DNA of 15,169 nucleotides from Actinomycetota bacterium (GTDB lineage Bacteria > Actinomycetota > Actinomycetes > Streptosporangiales > Streptosporangiaceae). Both the position numbers and the translations under genes were made by a program. Position 1 is the stretch's first letter. Each line of letters starts with the position of its first letter. The stretch lies in contig PMST01000493.1 in NCBI GenBank assembly GCA_003168295.1, positions 10,967-26,135 of the forward strand, read 5' to 3'. The notes under the pieces were generated by a model, which made no database searches, had not been told where the DNA came from, and was given only the letters and a program-made list of their open reading frames with translations. Of this stretch, positions 7,885 through 14,742 are shown piece by piece.

Positions 7885-8268
7885 ATGAGCAGGTCAGATT
7901 CTTCTCGCTTTCCGGTGACGGTGACCCGGCTGCCAGTTACCCGCTGCGAGATATGCGGACGCACTCTCGCCTACCGACCTGGTCAGGCGAGCACCGTGCT
8001 GACCCAGCACTACCACCGGATGCATCCGGAAGCCCTCGCCGGCGCGCCGGAAACCGCTCGGTTAACCGGGTTTCCTGCACCACCGCCGCGCGCGCTAGCC
8101 GCGTCCCTGCTCGCCGCGCTCGTCGCGATAGCTGTGAGATTAGGTACATTCGCGACCCAATACGGTCGCCTTCGAACCCATACGACCGCCATCTGCCGCC
8201 TACCCCGATTGGGACAATCACCAGCTCGTCGGGCAGTCTGGAGGGCATGTCAGAAAAGCTCACGATGA
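7885..8268 (+). CDS. Possible small zinc-finger protein (C2H2/BED-like N-terminus)
   Basis: I do not recognise a named family. The N-terminal half has a convincing metal-binding pattern. CEICGRTLAYRPGQ supplies a CxxC pair, and 17 residues later comes HYHRMH (HxH and HxxxxH), resembling a C2H2 or BED-type finger. The codons there are ordinary for this genome. A short hydrophobic stretch (ALAASLLAALVAIAVRLGTF) follows. The last 35 residues look like random translation, use rare codons including TTA, and overlap the next gene by 22 bp. No Shine-Dalgarno site precedes the ATG, so the start is uncertain. It could be a real small gene, a decayed gene, or a chance ORF. The finger pattern is what argues for reality; function is unknown. 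Confidence 0.45.
   Translation: MSRSDSSRFPVTVTRLPVTRCEICGRTLAYRPGQASTVLTQHYHRMHPEALAGAPETARLTGFPAPPPRALAASLLAALVAIAVRLGTFATQYGRLRTHTTAICRLPRLGQSPARRAVWRACQKSSR
8161..8190. repeat. Imperfect direct repeat upstream of the PIG-L hydrolase gene
   Basis: TACGGTCGCC (8161-8170) recurs as TACGACCGCC (8181-8190), eight of ten bases matching, with starts 20 bp apart (about two helical turns). It lies 57 bp ahead of the hydrolase start in sequence that does not look well-coded. A regulator-binding site is possible; chance cannot be excluded. Confidence 0.25.
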
Positions 8269-9080
8269 TGGCCGTGCACGCGCATCCCGACGACGAAGCG
8301 TCGAGCACCGGCGGCGTGCTCGCCACCTACTCCGCCCAGGGCATCCGAACCGTGGTCGTAACCTGCACCAATGGCGAGTTCGGGGACGGACCCAGTGGGG
8401 TCAAGCCCGGAACCGATGGGCATGACGAGGAGGCTGTGGCCCGCCAGCGCCTCGCTGAGCTGCGCGAATCCGCCACGATTCTCGGTGTCAGCGATCTTGA
8501 ACTGCTCGGTTACCACGATTCCGGCATGCCAGATTGGGACTACAAGGACCGGGCGGACGCGTTCTGCAATGTGCCCGAGGCGGACGTAGCCGCGAGGATC
8601 GCCGGCCTGATGAAGCAGTACCAGCCGCAGGTTCTCATCACCTATGACGATCAGGGTCCTTACCAGCACCCCGACCACGTCCATGCGAGCCGTGCGGCGC
8701 AGGCAGCGTTCGCAGACAGCGGCAGCGCGGCCAAGCTCTACCTCACCGCGATGCGTCGCAGCGACTGGCAGAAGATCTGGGAGGCGCTGCGCGAACTCGG
8801 CGAGGAGGTGCCTGACTTCGAGGCCATGGACGCCGAGGCACGGCGGCAGGCGGCCGAGTCCGAGCAGCGCATCACGACGTCCATCGACATCCGGCCGGTC
8901 CTGGCGCGCAAGCGCGACGCGCTGTTCGCACACGGCAGCCAGATTCAGGAGTCGTGGTTCAGCAAGATCCCGCAGGACATCGTGGAGCTGACCTTCGGAC
9001 GCGAGCATTTCATCCGGGCCAGCGACACTACCGGCGCTCCGCTGCCCGAAGATGACTTGTTCGCCGGCCTGCGGCCATGA
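8247..9080 (+). CDS. PIG-L/LmbE-family zinc hydrolase, Mca/MshB-like
   Basis: The family comprises zinc-dependent N-acyl-glucosamine deacetylases and amidases, including MshB (mycothiol synthesis) and Mca (cleavage of mycothiol S-conjugates). From ATG 8247 there are 277 residues. The N-terminus MAVHAHPDDE supplies zinc ligands H13 and D16 and the catalytic base D15. YQHPDHVHAS (139-148) supplies the third ligand H144 and the helper pair H141/D143. The ending DDLFAGLRP resembles the end of mycobacterial Mca. The substrate cannot be read off: mycothiol conjugates are a good guess, another amidated sugar is possible. The frame stays open far upstream, but similarity begins at MSEKL. A GGAGGG at 8240-8245 is only one base from the ATG, which is unusually close. 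The gene leads a tight run, overlapping the next one as ATGA. Confidence 0.88.
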   Translation: MSEKLTMMAVHAHPDDEASSTGGVLATYSAQGIRTVVVTCTNGEFGDGPSGVKPGTDGHDEEAVARQRLAELRESATILGVSDLELLGYHDSGMPDWDYKDRADAFCNVPEADVAARIAGLMKQYQPQVLITYDDQGPYQHPDHVHASRAAQAAFADSGSAAKLYLTAMRRSDWQKIWEALRELGEEVPDFEAMDAEARRQAAESEQRITTSIDIRPVLARKRDALFAHGSQIQESWFSKIPQDIVELTFGREHFIRASDTTGAPLPEDDLFAGLRP

Positions 9081-9985
9081 CCGAGGAGAAGGGGCAGGTG
9101 GAAGAGATGATCGGGCTGGTCTCCCGGTCAGCCGCCGCCTACGTCTCCGCCGTCCCCGACCACCCGCAGGACGACGGGTTCTTCGGGCCCGCCAGCGTGA
9201 CCTGGCGGATCACCGGCGACTTGTCCGCGTCGGTCGCGGGGCTGCGGTCCCTGCTCATGCAGGCGCTGCACCCGCTCGCCATGGCGGGCGTCGACCAGCA
9301 CAGCGACTGGCGGCTCGACCCGGTGGGCAGGCTCGCGGCCACCTCCGCCTATGAAGCCACCGTCACCTACGGGGACCGGGCCAGCGCCGCCCGGGTCGCT
9401 CAGCGGGTACGGACGATCCACACCCGCGTCCGTGGCGTGGACACGGTGACGGACCGGCCGTACGCGGCCGGGGATCCCGCGCTGCTGCTGTGGGTGCACG
9501 CGGCCCTGGTGGACTCGGCGCTGGCCGCCAGCACGCTGTTCGGCACGCCGCTGGCCGACGCCGACGCCGACGCCTACGTCGGCGAAATGAGGATCGCGGC
9601 CGAGCTTCTCGGGGTGCCGCACGAGATCATCCCGGCCAGCGTGGCCGGGCTCGAGCGGTACGTCACCGACGTGCGCCCCGAGCTGTGCTGCACGCCCGCA
9701 GCCGCGGAGTCGATGGGGTACCTGCTCGACCCGGCCGGCCTGGACGAGGACATCGCGGAACTGTGGCAGGACATCAGGGATGCGGCGATCGCCGCGCTGC
9801 CCGACTGGGCGAGACAGGAATACGGCTACCCCGCGCCGGCTCCGGTGACGGCCGAGCGCCGGACGGAAATCCGCCAGGCACTCGGCGTGCTCGACGCGGT
9901 GTTCCTCGCTGAACCAGGGGTACTCGAGGCACGGCAGCGGCTCGCCCTGCGGATGCGTTCTGCGGGAAGAAGCAAAGCCGGGTGA
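9077..9985 (+). CDS. MpaB/DUF2236-family oxygenase-like protein
   Basis: This matches the DUF2236 family, which includes the fungal oxygenase MpaB and is related to latex-clearing protein Lcp, a heme-b dioxygenase of polyisoprene. The core signature is visible: GFFGPASVTWRITGD (34-48), then LLMQALHPLAMAGVDQHS (59-76), TVTYGD (95-100), and WVHAALVDS (139-147). Histidines H65, H115 and H141 are candidates for heme or metal contacts. Its 302 residues are typical of bacterial members; there is no signal peptide or membrane segment, so it is probably cytoplasmic. Most bacterial members have no proven substrate. It starts inside the stop of the PIG-L gene (ATGA) and ends inside the start of the kinase gene (GTGA), indicating one coupled operon. 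Confidence 0.88.
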   Translation: MTEEKGQVEEMIGLVSRSAAAYVSAVPDHPQDDGFFGPASVTWRITGDLSASVAGLRSLLMQALHPLAMAGVDQHSDWRLDPVGRLAATSAYEATVTYGDRASAARVAQRVRTIHTRVRGVDTVTDRPYAAGDPALLLWVHAALVDSALAASTLFGTPLADADADAYVGEMRIAAELLGVPHEIIPASVAGLERYVTDVRPELCCTPAAAESMGYLLDPAGLDEDIAELWQDIRDAAIAALPDWARQEYGYPAPAPVTAERRTEIRQALGVLDAVFLAEPGVLEARQRLALRMRSAGRSKAG

Positions 9986-11460
9986 ACTCGCAGGCGAGGA
10001 AGCTGGCTATCGCCGTGGTGGCGGGCTGCGTGTCGATCGCGGCGGTTGCGCTCCTGCGCGGGAAGGCCGGCGGGCGGCGGGCGGGCAACCTGCGGGTCGA
10101 GCGGGGGCTGACGGCGCTGCGGCTGGTCGCGCGCGGAGGCGCGCGCTACGCGAGCAACGCGCCGAGGCTGTTCGCCGCCGCGGGCGAGCACCGGCAGCAG
10201 CTGCGCAATGACCTGGCCTTGCAGACGGCCGAGGACGTCGCCGCCACCCTGGGGACGATGAAGGGCGTGCTGATGAAGCTGGGCCAGATGGCCAGCTACG
10301 TCGACGACGGGCTGTCGCCGGCCGCCCGCCGGACGCTGAGCCGGCTGCAGGACAGCGTGCCGCCGATGAGCCCCGAACTGGCCGCGCAGGTCGTCACCGA
10401 AGAGCTGGGACGGCCGCCTGAACAGGCCTTCGCGACCTGGGACCCCGAACCGATCGCCGCCGCGTCAATCGGGCAGGTGCACCGCGCGATCACGCTAGAC
10501 GGCCGCGCGGTCGCGGTGAAGGTCCAGTACCCGGGCATCGCCGAGACCATCGCGGCCGACCTGGGCAACGTCGCCCTGCTGCGCCGGATGCTCAAGATCA
10601 CCGCACCGAGCCAGGACGTCGACGCGCTGCTCGCGGAGCTGAGGGAACGCATCACCGAGGAACTCGACTACCGCGCCGAAGCCCGCAACCAGCAGCTGTT
10701 CGCCCGCTACTACCAGGGTCACCCCACCATCCACATCCCGGAAATCATCGAGGAGCTCTCCACCCGCCGCCTGGTGACCAGCGACCTGGCGGACGGCGCG
10801 CGGTTCGCCGAGCTGGCCAGCTGGTCACAGACCGAACGCGACCTGGCCGCGGAGACGATCTACCGCTTCGTGTTCAGGAGCCTGTACGAGATGCACGCTT
10901 TCAACGGCGACCCGCATCCGGGCAACTACCTCTTCGGCGGCGGCGGCCGGGTCACCTTCCTGGATTTCGGGCTGGTCAAGCATTTCACCGCCGACGAGCT
11001 GCGGCCGCTGGTCGAGATGGTCAAGCACCTGTGCGTCGAGAACGACCCGGAGGCCTTCCGCCGGGCCATGGTCGAGGCCGGCTTCCTGATGCCGGACACG
11101 CCCATGCCCACGGACATGATCGTCGAGCACATGGCCTTGTTCTACGACACGGTGCGGGAACGAGGACCGCGCACGATGACCGGCGAGTATGCCTCCGCGG
11201 TCACCAGGCGCTTTTTCGACTTCCGCAGCCCGCTCGCCGCTTACGCGGCGATACCCAGGTCCTACGTGATCCTGCAGCGGATCAACCTCGGCCTGTTCGC
11301 CCTGCTGGGTGAGCTGTCCGCGACCGCGGACTGGCGCTGCATCGCCGAGGAGATCTGGCCGTTCGTGCAAGCGCCGCCGAGCACCCCGATGGGTGCGGCC
11401 GAGGCCACCTGGCGAGCGGCCCAGCGTGACTTCGGGGAAGCACGCCGGGCCGTTCGGTAA
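9982..11460 (+). CDS. ABC1/AarF/UbiB-family atypical kinase
   Basis: These protein-kinase-like ATPases support isoprenoid-quinone and lipid metabolism at membranes. The 492 residues begin with one hydrophobic helix (about 8-25), a likely membrane anchor. The family-specific KxGQ motif is MKLGQMAS (98-105). The alanine-rich loop that replaces the glycine-rich loop is PIAAASIGQVH (157-167). The ATP-binding lysine is K180 in VAVKVQYPG. EELDYRAEARN (226-236), the catalytic FNGDPHPGNYLF (307-318) and FLDFG (326-330) follow. The usual histidine of HxDxHPGN is Asn308 here, a variant I believe is frequent in actinobacterial members. The start is GTG at 9982, overlapping the MpaB-like gene by four bases. 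The pairing with an oxygenase-like protein may mean it serves a lipid or isoprenoid substrate, which is inference. Confidence 0.93.
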   Translation: MNSQARKLAIAVVAGCVSIAAVALLRGKAGGRRAGNLRVERGLTALRLVARGGARYASNAPRLFAAAGEHRQQLRNDLALQTAEDVAATLGTMKGVLMKLGQMASYVDDGLSPAARRTLSRLQDSVPPMSPELAAQVVTEELGRPPEQAFATWDPEPIAAASIGQVHRAITLDGRAVAVKVQYPGIAETIAADLGNVALLRRMLKITAPSQDVDALLAELRERITEELDYRAEARNQQLFARYYQGHPTIHIPEIIEELSTRRLVTSDLADGARFAELASWSQTERDLAAETIYRFVFRSLYEMHAFNGDPHPGNYLFGGGGRVTFLDFGLVKHFTADELRPLVEMVKHLCVENDPEAFRRAMVEAGFLMPDTPMPTDMIVEHMALFYDTVRERGPRTMTGEYASAVTRRFFDFRSPLAAYAAIPRSYVILQRINLGLFALLGELSATADWRCIAEEIWPFVQAPPSTPMGAAEATWRAAQRDFGEARRAVR

Positions 11461-11470
11461 GAAAGATCTG

Positions 11471-12943
11471 TTACTTGATCCGGACCGGCAGTTTCCCCCG
11501 GGGCGAGAAGAACAGGTCGAACGGCCGCAGGTAGCGCGCCGGAGTGTAGCTGGTGAAGGCCGGAGCGGTCGGCACGAGCTCGGTGCCCTGCGTGTAGACG
11601 TTGTACTGCGGGCCGAGCGCCGCGGCGCCGGAGTTCATGGCGGCCGGAGAGGGGACGTTCCACTGCCCGGTGGACAAGCGGTTCTCCAGCGTCTGGACAG
11701 CGGTGATGGTCTCGGCCGGGGTGAACGCGCAGTGGCCGGCGCGGGCCACGAAGATCTGCTGCAGCAGGGCGCCGTGGCCGGCCCGGTCGACCACGGCCTT
11801 GTAGGCCTGCTCATTCTCCGGCACGACCAGGCCGTCACCGGTGGTGTGCATGGTCAGCACCGGGACCGAGATGTCGCCGTCGAAGGAGATGTTCCTGGCC
11901 AGCCAAGCCACGGCGCTCGGCTTGGCACTGATCCGCTTGGACAGGTTCAGCGTCTGCACGTCGTGACCCAGGCTGAGCCCGGCGCTGCTGTAAAGCGCCT
12001 TCACTTCGCTCGCGTCGGCGGACTTGGACAGGTCGCTGAAGTAGTTCACGCCGGTGTTCCAGGATGGGTTTCCGCCCGCCTTGGCCTCCAGGTCGGCGCG
12101 GAAGTCGAAGATGAAGGGGAAGGTCACCTGGGTGAACCACAGGTACTGGTTGGCTTCCTGGGCGGCGTAGTCGGTCGCGCCGGGTTCGGCGGACAGCGGC
12201 GTGAACCAGCCCGGAGTGTCCGCGAGCGCCGCGACGAGGGCCAGCCGGGCCTGGCCGGCCGCGGTCTGCTGGGCCGCTGCCACCGCGGCCTCGGCGTTCT
12301 CCAGGTTGGCCGTGGGGTTGGTGATGTTGACGATCTGGACCGAGGGGTCGATCAGCTTCTGGAACGCGAACGCGCCGTCGAGTGCGGTGTTCCAGGTCGC
12401 CACGCCGCCCGACAGCACGCCGCACATCGGCAGCGCGGCGTCGAACCGGTTCGGGTAGTCCTGGATCAGCCCGGCCGTGATGATGCCGCCGAGCGAGTGG
12501 CCCCAGGCCACCGTGGTCTTCGGCGTGCCGTAGGTGCTGTCAAAGGTGTCCAGGGTGTTGATCTGGTCGGGCAGCGCCTGGGCGATGGCCCATCCGGTGG
12601 TGGCGTAGGAGGAACCCGCAAGCGCGTAGCCGTGGGAGAGCATCCAGCTCGCGGTGATCGGATCGCCGACGTCCTCCGCCGGGTTGGCGGCACCGGGAGT
12701 CACATAGCCGTGACTGTACAGGTACAGGGTCCCGTTCCAAGCACCTCCCGGGCACTGGATCAGGTAGGTCGCGCCGTCGGCCAGCGTCCCGTTCAGCGTG
12801 GTCACCGCGCCGGAACCGCCGCAGGACGCAGACGCCGACGCGGCCACCGATCCCCCGGCTATGGGGATGAGCCCGCTGATGACCAGGCCCGCGGCGAGCA
12901 CGACGCCGGCCAGCCTCGTCAACCTTTTACCTGACTGCACCAT
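11471..12943 (-). CDS. Secreted alpha/beta-hydrolase (esterase or peptidase)
   Basis: The protein has 490 residues. A Sec signal peptide is clear: basic SGKRLTR, a hydrophobic core to about residue 30, and Ala-Ser cleavage sites near 37-39. The mature part is an alpha/beta-hydrolase fold. YSHGY (76-80) is a likely oxyanion element. GHSLGG (148-153) holds nucleophile S150. TGDGLVVP gives acid D370, and RAGHCAF gives H404. A large helical cap (about 175-340) is inserted between them. The substrate is not evident: lipid, polyester, phenolic ester and peptide are all possible. The ATG at 12943 has GGGAG (12953-12957) nine bases upstream. It converges on the kinase gene with only 10 bp between the stops and is transcribed alone. 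Confidence 0.88.
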   Translation of the reverse strand: MVQSGKRLTRLAGVVLAAGLVISGLIPIAGGSVAASASASCGGSGAVTTLNGTLADGATYLIQCPGGAWNGTLYLYSHGYVTPGAANPAEDVGDPITASWMLSHGYALAGSSYATTGWAIAQALPDQINTLDTFDSTYGTPKTTVAWGHSLGGIITAGLIQDYPNRFDAALPMCGVLSGGVATWNTALDGAFAFQKLIDPSVQIVNITNPTANLENAEAAVAAAQQTAAGQARLALVAALADTPGWFTPLSAEPGATDYAAQEANQYLWFTQVTFPFIFDFRADLEAKAGGNPSWNTGVNYFSDLSKSADASEVKALYSSAGLSLGHDVQTLNLSKRISAKPSAVAWLARNISFDGDISVPVLTMHTTGDGLVVPENEQAYKAVVDRAGHGALLQQIFVARAGHCAFTPAETITAVQTLENRLSTGQWNVPSPAAMNSGAAALGPQYNVYTQGTELVPTAPAFTSYTPARYLRPFDLFFSPRGKLPVRIK

Positions 12944-13196
12944 GGACCCACGCTCCCAGGAGCCAGCTACACGATCTTCGGACGCCAGGCAACTTACCGT
13001 AACGCCGGCTCAGGAGGGAGACCCGACTTCAAGGTTGCCGAAATAAAACTGAAATTACGCTGAATCGCGTTGTTAACAATGACTCCTGGGGCATGCCGGG
13101 TTGATGTGTTTCTTGTTGGTTCTTGAAATCCTTGTTTGTTGCTGCGGTTCTGGCCGCTGGTATTTCAGTCCACGCGGCGTCATGGAGGATCATGGG
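12944..13196. other. Divergent intergenic region, AT-rich in the middle
   Basis: This 253-bp space separates the divergent hydrolase and YjbR-family genes and should contain promoters for both. An AT-rich patch lies at about 13036-13082 in otherwise GC-rich sequence, and TTCAG occurs twice there on the minus strand. I could not pick a -35/-10 pair with good spacing for either gene. No further gene is evident. Confidence 0.5.
13184..13188 (+). promoter_or_regulatory. Shine-Dalgarno site deciding the YjbR-family start
   Basis: GGAGG lies eight bases before GTG 13197. It overlaps an in-frame ATG at 13182, which itself has no upstream site, so the GTG is the better start. Confidence 0.6.
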
Positions 13197-13586
13197 GTGG
13201 TGGCCGATCAAGCTGACGTACGGCGTATCGCGCTGTCGCTCCCTGAGACCATCGAGTCGGAGGACAGCTTCGGATTCCGGGTGCGGAACTCCTCGAGTAA
13301 GAGCGGTTCGAAGCAGTTCGCCTGGGCGTGGCACGAGCGCGTGACGCCGGGTAAGCCGCGGGTGCCGAGGGCGGATGTGCTCGCCGTCCGGGTGGCGGGC
13401 CCGGGCGAGAAGGAGCTGCTGCTGGCGTCCGACCCGGAGAAGTTCTTCACCGAGCCGCACTACAACGGCTTTCCGGCCGTCCTGGTCAGGCTGCCCGCGA
13501 TCCCAGAAGATGAGCTGCGGGAACTGATCACCGATGCCTGGCGGAGCCAGGCGCCGCGGAAGCTCGTCCGTGATTTCGGCCGCTAG
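13197..13586 (+). CDS. MmcQ/YjbR-family (DUF419) small protein
   Basis: The family has a double-wing DNA-binding-like fold but no agreed biochemical role. The 129 residues match it throughout: VRRIALSLPETIE at the N-terminus, a middle part with FAWAWHERV, then LAVRV, LLLASDPEKFFTEPHYNG and FPAVLVRLPAI. The C-terminal helix ELRELITDAWRSQAPRKLV completes it. GTG 13197 is preferred over ATG 13182 because of a well-placed GGAGG; the protein then begins MVADQADVRRIAL, the normal family start. It is the only gene of its transcript that can be seen and converges on the MarR gene with four bases between the stops. Confidence 0.9.
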   Translation: MVADQADVRRIALSLPETIESEDSFGFRVRNSSSKSGSKQFAWAWHERVTPGKPRVPRADVLAVRVAGPGEKELLLASDPEKFFTEPHYNGFPAVLVRLPAIPEDELRELITDAWRSQAPRKLVRDFGR

Positions 13587-13590
13587 GCCA

Positions 13591-14079
13591 CTAGGCGCCG
13601 AACCAGCCGGGGACGTCGAGCCGGAACGTGTCAGCTCCAGACATGGCCCGCAGGTCCGCTTCAAGCGCGGCTAGCTGGTCCGGGCCCAGCTCGCCTTCCC
13701 ACCTGGACCGGATGTCGTTGAAGATCATCGCGGACATGGTCAGGGCCGCCACGCCTCTTGGGGTGAGCCGGATCAGCTTGCGCCGCCGGTCCGTTTCGTC
13801 ACCAGCCCGGTGCACGTAGCCGAGTTCTTCGAGCCGTTCGATCGTCTTGCCCGCCGCCTGCTTGGAGATGCCCAGCCGCCGGCCGGTCTCGGTGGCCGTA
13901 GCCCCGCCATGTCCGATCGCCTGCAGCGCGAACCCATGCGCCGGGCGCAGGTCCGGATGCCCGCGGCGGCCCAGCTCGGCGTGTAGCTCGTCGATGATCG
14001 ACCGGAACCCGGCGAACAGCAGCATCGGCAGCTCGAAGCCGTAAGCGCGCGAGGCTTCGGGTGGCTCGGCATTTGACAT
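13591..14079 (-). CDS. MarR-family transcriptional regulator
   Basis: A 162-residue winged helix-turn-helix regulator, expected to bind palindromic DNA as a dimer and release it on ligand binding. The DNA-binding domain spans about 46-112. ATATETGRRLGISKQAAGKT holds the helix-turn-helix, with the recognition helix at about 71-84. The wing follows with GDETDRRRKLIRLTPRG. Flanking helices form the dimer interface. The protein contains no cysteine, so it cannot sense oxidants through thiols as OhrR or MexR do. It is divergent from the AhpD-like gene, and two palindromic sites lie between them; one almost touches its own start codon. Repression of both genes is the likely role, by inference. The ATG at 14079 has only a weak AAGG ten bases upstream. 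Confidence 0.92.
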   Translation of the reverse strand: MSNAEPPEASRAYGFELPMLLFAGFRSIIDELHAELGRRGHPDLRPAHGFALQAIGHGGATATETGRRLGISKQAAGKTIERLEELGYVHRAGDETDRRRKLIRLTPRGVAALTMSAMIFNDIRSRWEGELGPDQLAALEADLRAMSGADTFRLDVPGWFGA

Positions 14080-14082
14080 AGA

Positions 14083-14101
14083 TCGACAACCTTGTTTACG
14101 A
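14083..14101. promoter_or_regulatory. Candidate MarR operator A (imperfect palindrome)
   Basis: A 19-bp site of form TCGnnAACnnnGTTnnCGA with six of nine symmetric pairs. It begins four bases upstream of the MarR start codon and overlaps its weak ribosome-binding site. It shares GACAACCT with operator B, exactly 21 bp away (14085 and 14106). Confidence 0.55.
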
Positions 14102-14103
14102 TT

Positions 14104-14122
14104 TAGACAACCTCATTGTCTA
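14104..14122. promoter_or_regulatory. Candidate MarR operator B (near-perfect palindrome)
   Basis: TAGACAA and TTGTCTA form perfect 7-bp arms around CCTCA. The centre is at 14113, 21 bp (two helical turns) from the centre of operator A, so two dimers would bind the same face of the DNA. It lies between the divergent MarR and AhpD-like genes. On the minus strand it contains TAGACA, which could act as a -35 element for the regulator gene. Confidence 0.7.
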
Positions 14123-14131
14123 TCTTAGCGC

Positions 14132-14139
14132 GGAAAGGG
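14132..14139 (+). promoter_or_regulatory. Shine-Dalgarno site deciding the AhpD-like start
   Basis: GGAAAGGG lies six bases before GTG 14146. This favours that start over the TTG at 14116 inside operator B and over ATG 14245. Confidence 0.6.
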
Positions 14140-14145
14140 TACATC

Positions 14146-14742
14146 GTGTCCCAGAGCCCGTCGGCCAGCAGCCTGTTCCCTGACCACACCATCGAGTTTC
14201 CTGATCACACCATCGAGTCCGCGCCTCCGGGCGCTCGCAGGTCGATGACCGCCACTCAGCAGCACCTCGGCTACCTCCCGGCCGCCACGGCCCGGATGGC
14301 GGCCTCCCCTCACCTGCTCGACGGTTTCATGAAGCTCAACGCAATATTCGAAAGCGCGACGCTCGACCCGCTGGCTCGCGAAGTGCTGGTGATGACGATC
14401 GCCACGAGAAACGGCTGCCATGTCTGCGTGGCGATGCACACCGCCAGGCTGACCGCGCTCGGCACCGGCTCGGACATCATCGCCGGGCTGCGGACCGCGG
14501 GGTGGCCCGAGGCCAGGCCCCTCGCCGACGAGCGCCTCGAAGCGATCCGGGTGTTCACCCTCCGGGTTCTCGACACCACGGGCGACGTCGGCGACAAAGC
14601 GCTTCGCGCCTTCCTCACCAGCGGCTACACCAGCCAGAACGCACTGGAGGTCGTACTCGGGATCGGCACCTACACGATGTCCACCTTGGCCAACCGCCTC
14701 ACCCGTGCCCCCATCGACGACCAGCTCAGCGCCTTCGCCTGA
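14146..14742 (+). CDS. Carboxymuconolactone decarboxylase/AhpD-like protein
   Basis: The CMD fold includes gamma-carboxymuconolactone decarboxylases and AhpD-type alkylhydroperoxidases. The AhpD-type active site is visible as GCHVCVAMH (90-98) with redox cysteines C91 and C94 and H98, so a peroxidase or thiol-disulfide role is likelier than lactone decarboxylation. The 198 residues run from GTG 14146. Residues 35-195 cover the whole helical domain. The N-terminal extension (1-33) is unusual and holds a perfect 7-residue tandem repeat, FPDHTIE twice. An ATG at 14245 would give a protein without it. It is divergent from a MarR regulator with paired operators and probably under its control. A hairpin terminator starts at its stop codon. 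Confidence 0.88.
   Translation: MSQSPSASSLFPDHTIEFPDHTIESAPPGARRSMTATQQHLGYLPAATARMAASPHLLDGFMKLNAIFESATLDPLAREVLVMTIATRNGCHVCVAMHTARLTALGTGSDIIAGLRTAGWPEARPLADERLEAIRVFTLRVLDTTGDVGDKALRAFLTSGYTSQNALEVVLGIGTYTMSTLANRLTRAPIDDQLSAFA
14176..14217 (+). repeat. 21-bp in-frame tandem duplication in the AhpD-like gene
   Basis: Two adjacent 21-bp copies (14176-14196 and 14197-14217) match at 19 positions. Both differences are silent third-position changes (TTC/TTT and GAC/GAT), so each copy encodes FPDHTIE. Confidence 0.85.

Noticed and set aside
7616..7885. An 89-codon minus-strand frame upstream of ftsW
   Set aside because: It overlaps the ftsW start in another frame, has no ribosome-binding site and no recognisable sequence.
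7677..8246. The long open frame upstream of the PIG-L gene as part of that protein
   Set aside because: The extra 190 residues resemble no domain, cross the start of ftsW and the gap, and the family similarity begins only at MSEKL.
9982..11460. Recent horizontal transfer of the trio judged from base composition
   Set aside because: GC content and third-position GC look the same as in the neighbouring dcw genes, so composition gives no support.
11309..12934. A 541-codon plus-strand frame over the alpha/beta hydrolase
   Set aside because: Antisense shadow of a gene with signal peptide and catalytic triad; the translation is low-complexity Gly/Arg/Val.
14116..14145. An extended TTG start for the AhpD-like protein
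   Set aside because: The TTG lies inside the operator palindrome, and a good ribosome-binding site precedes GTG 14146.
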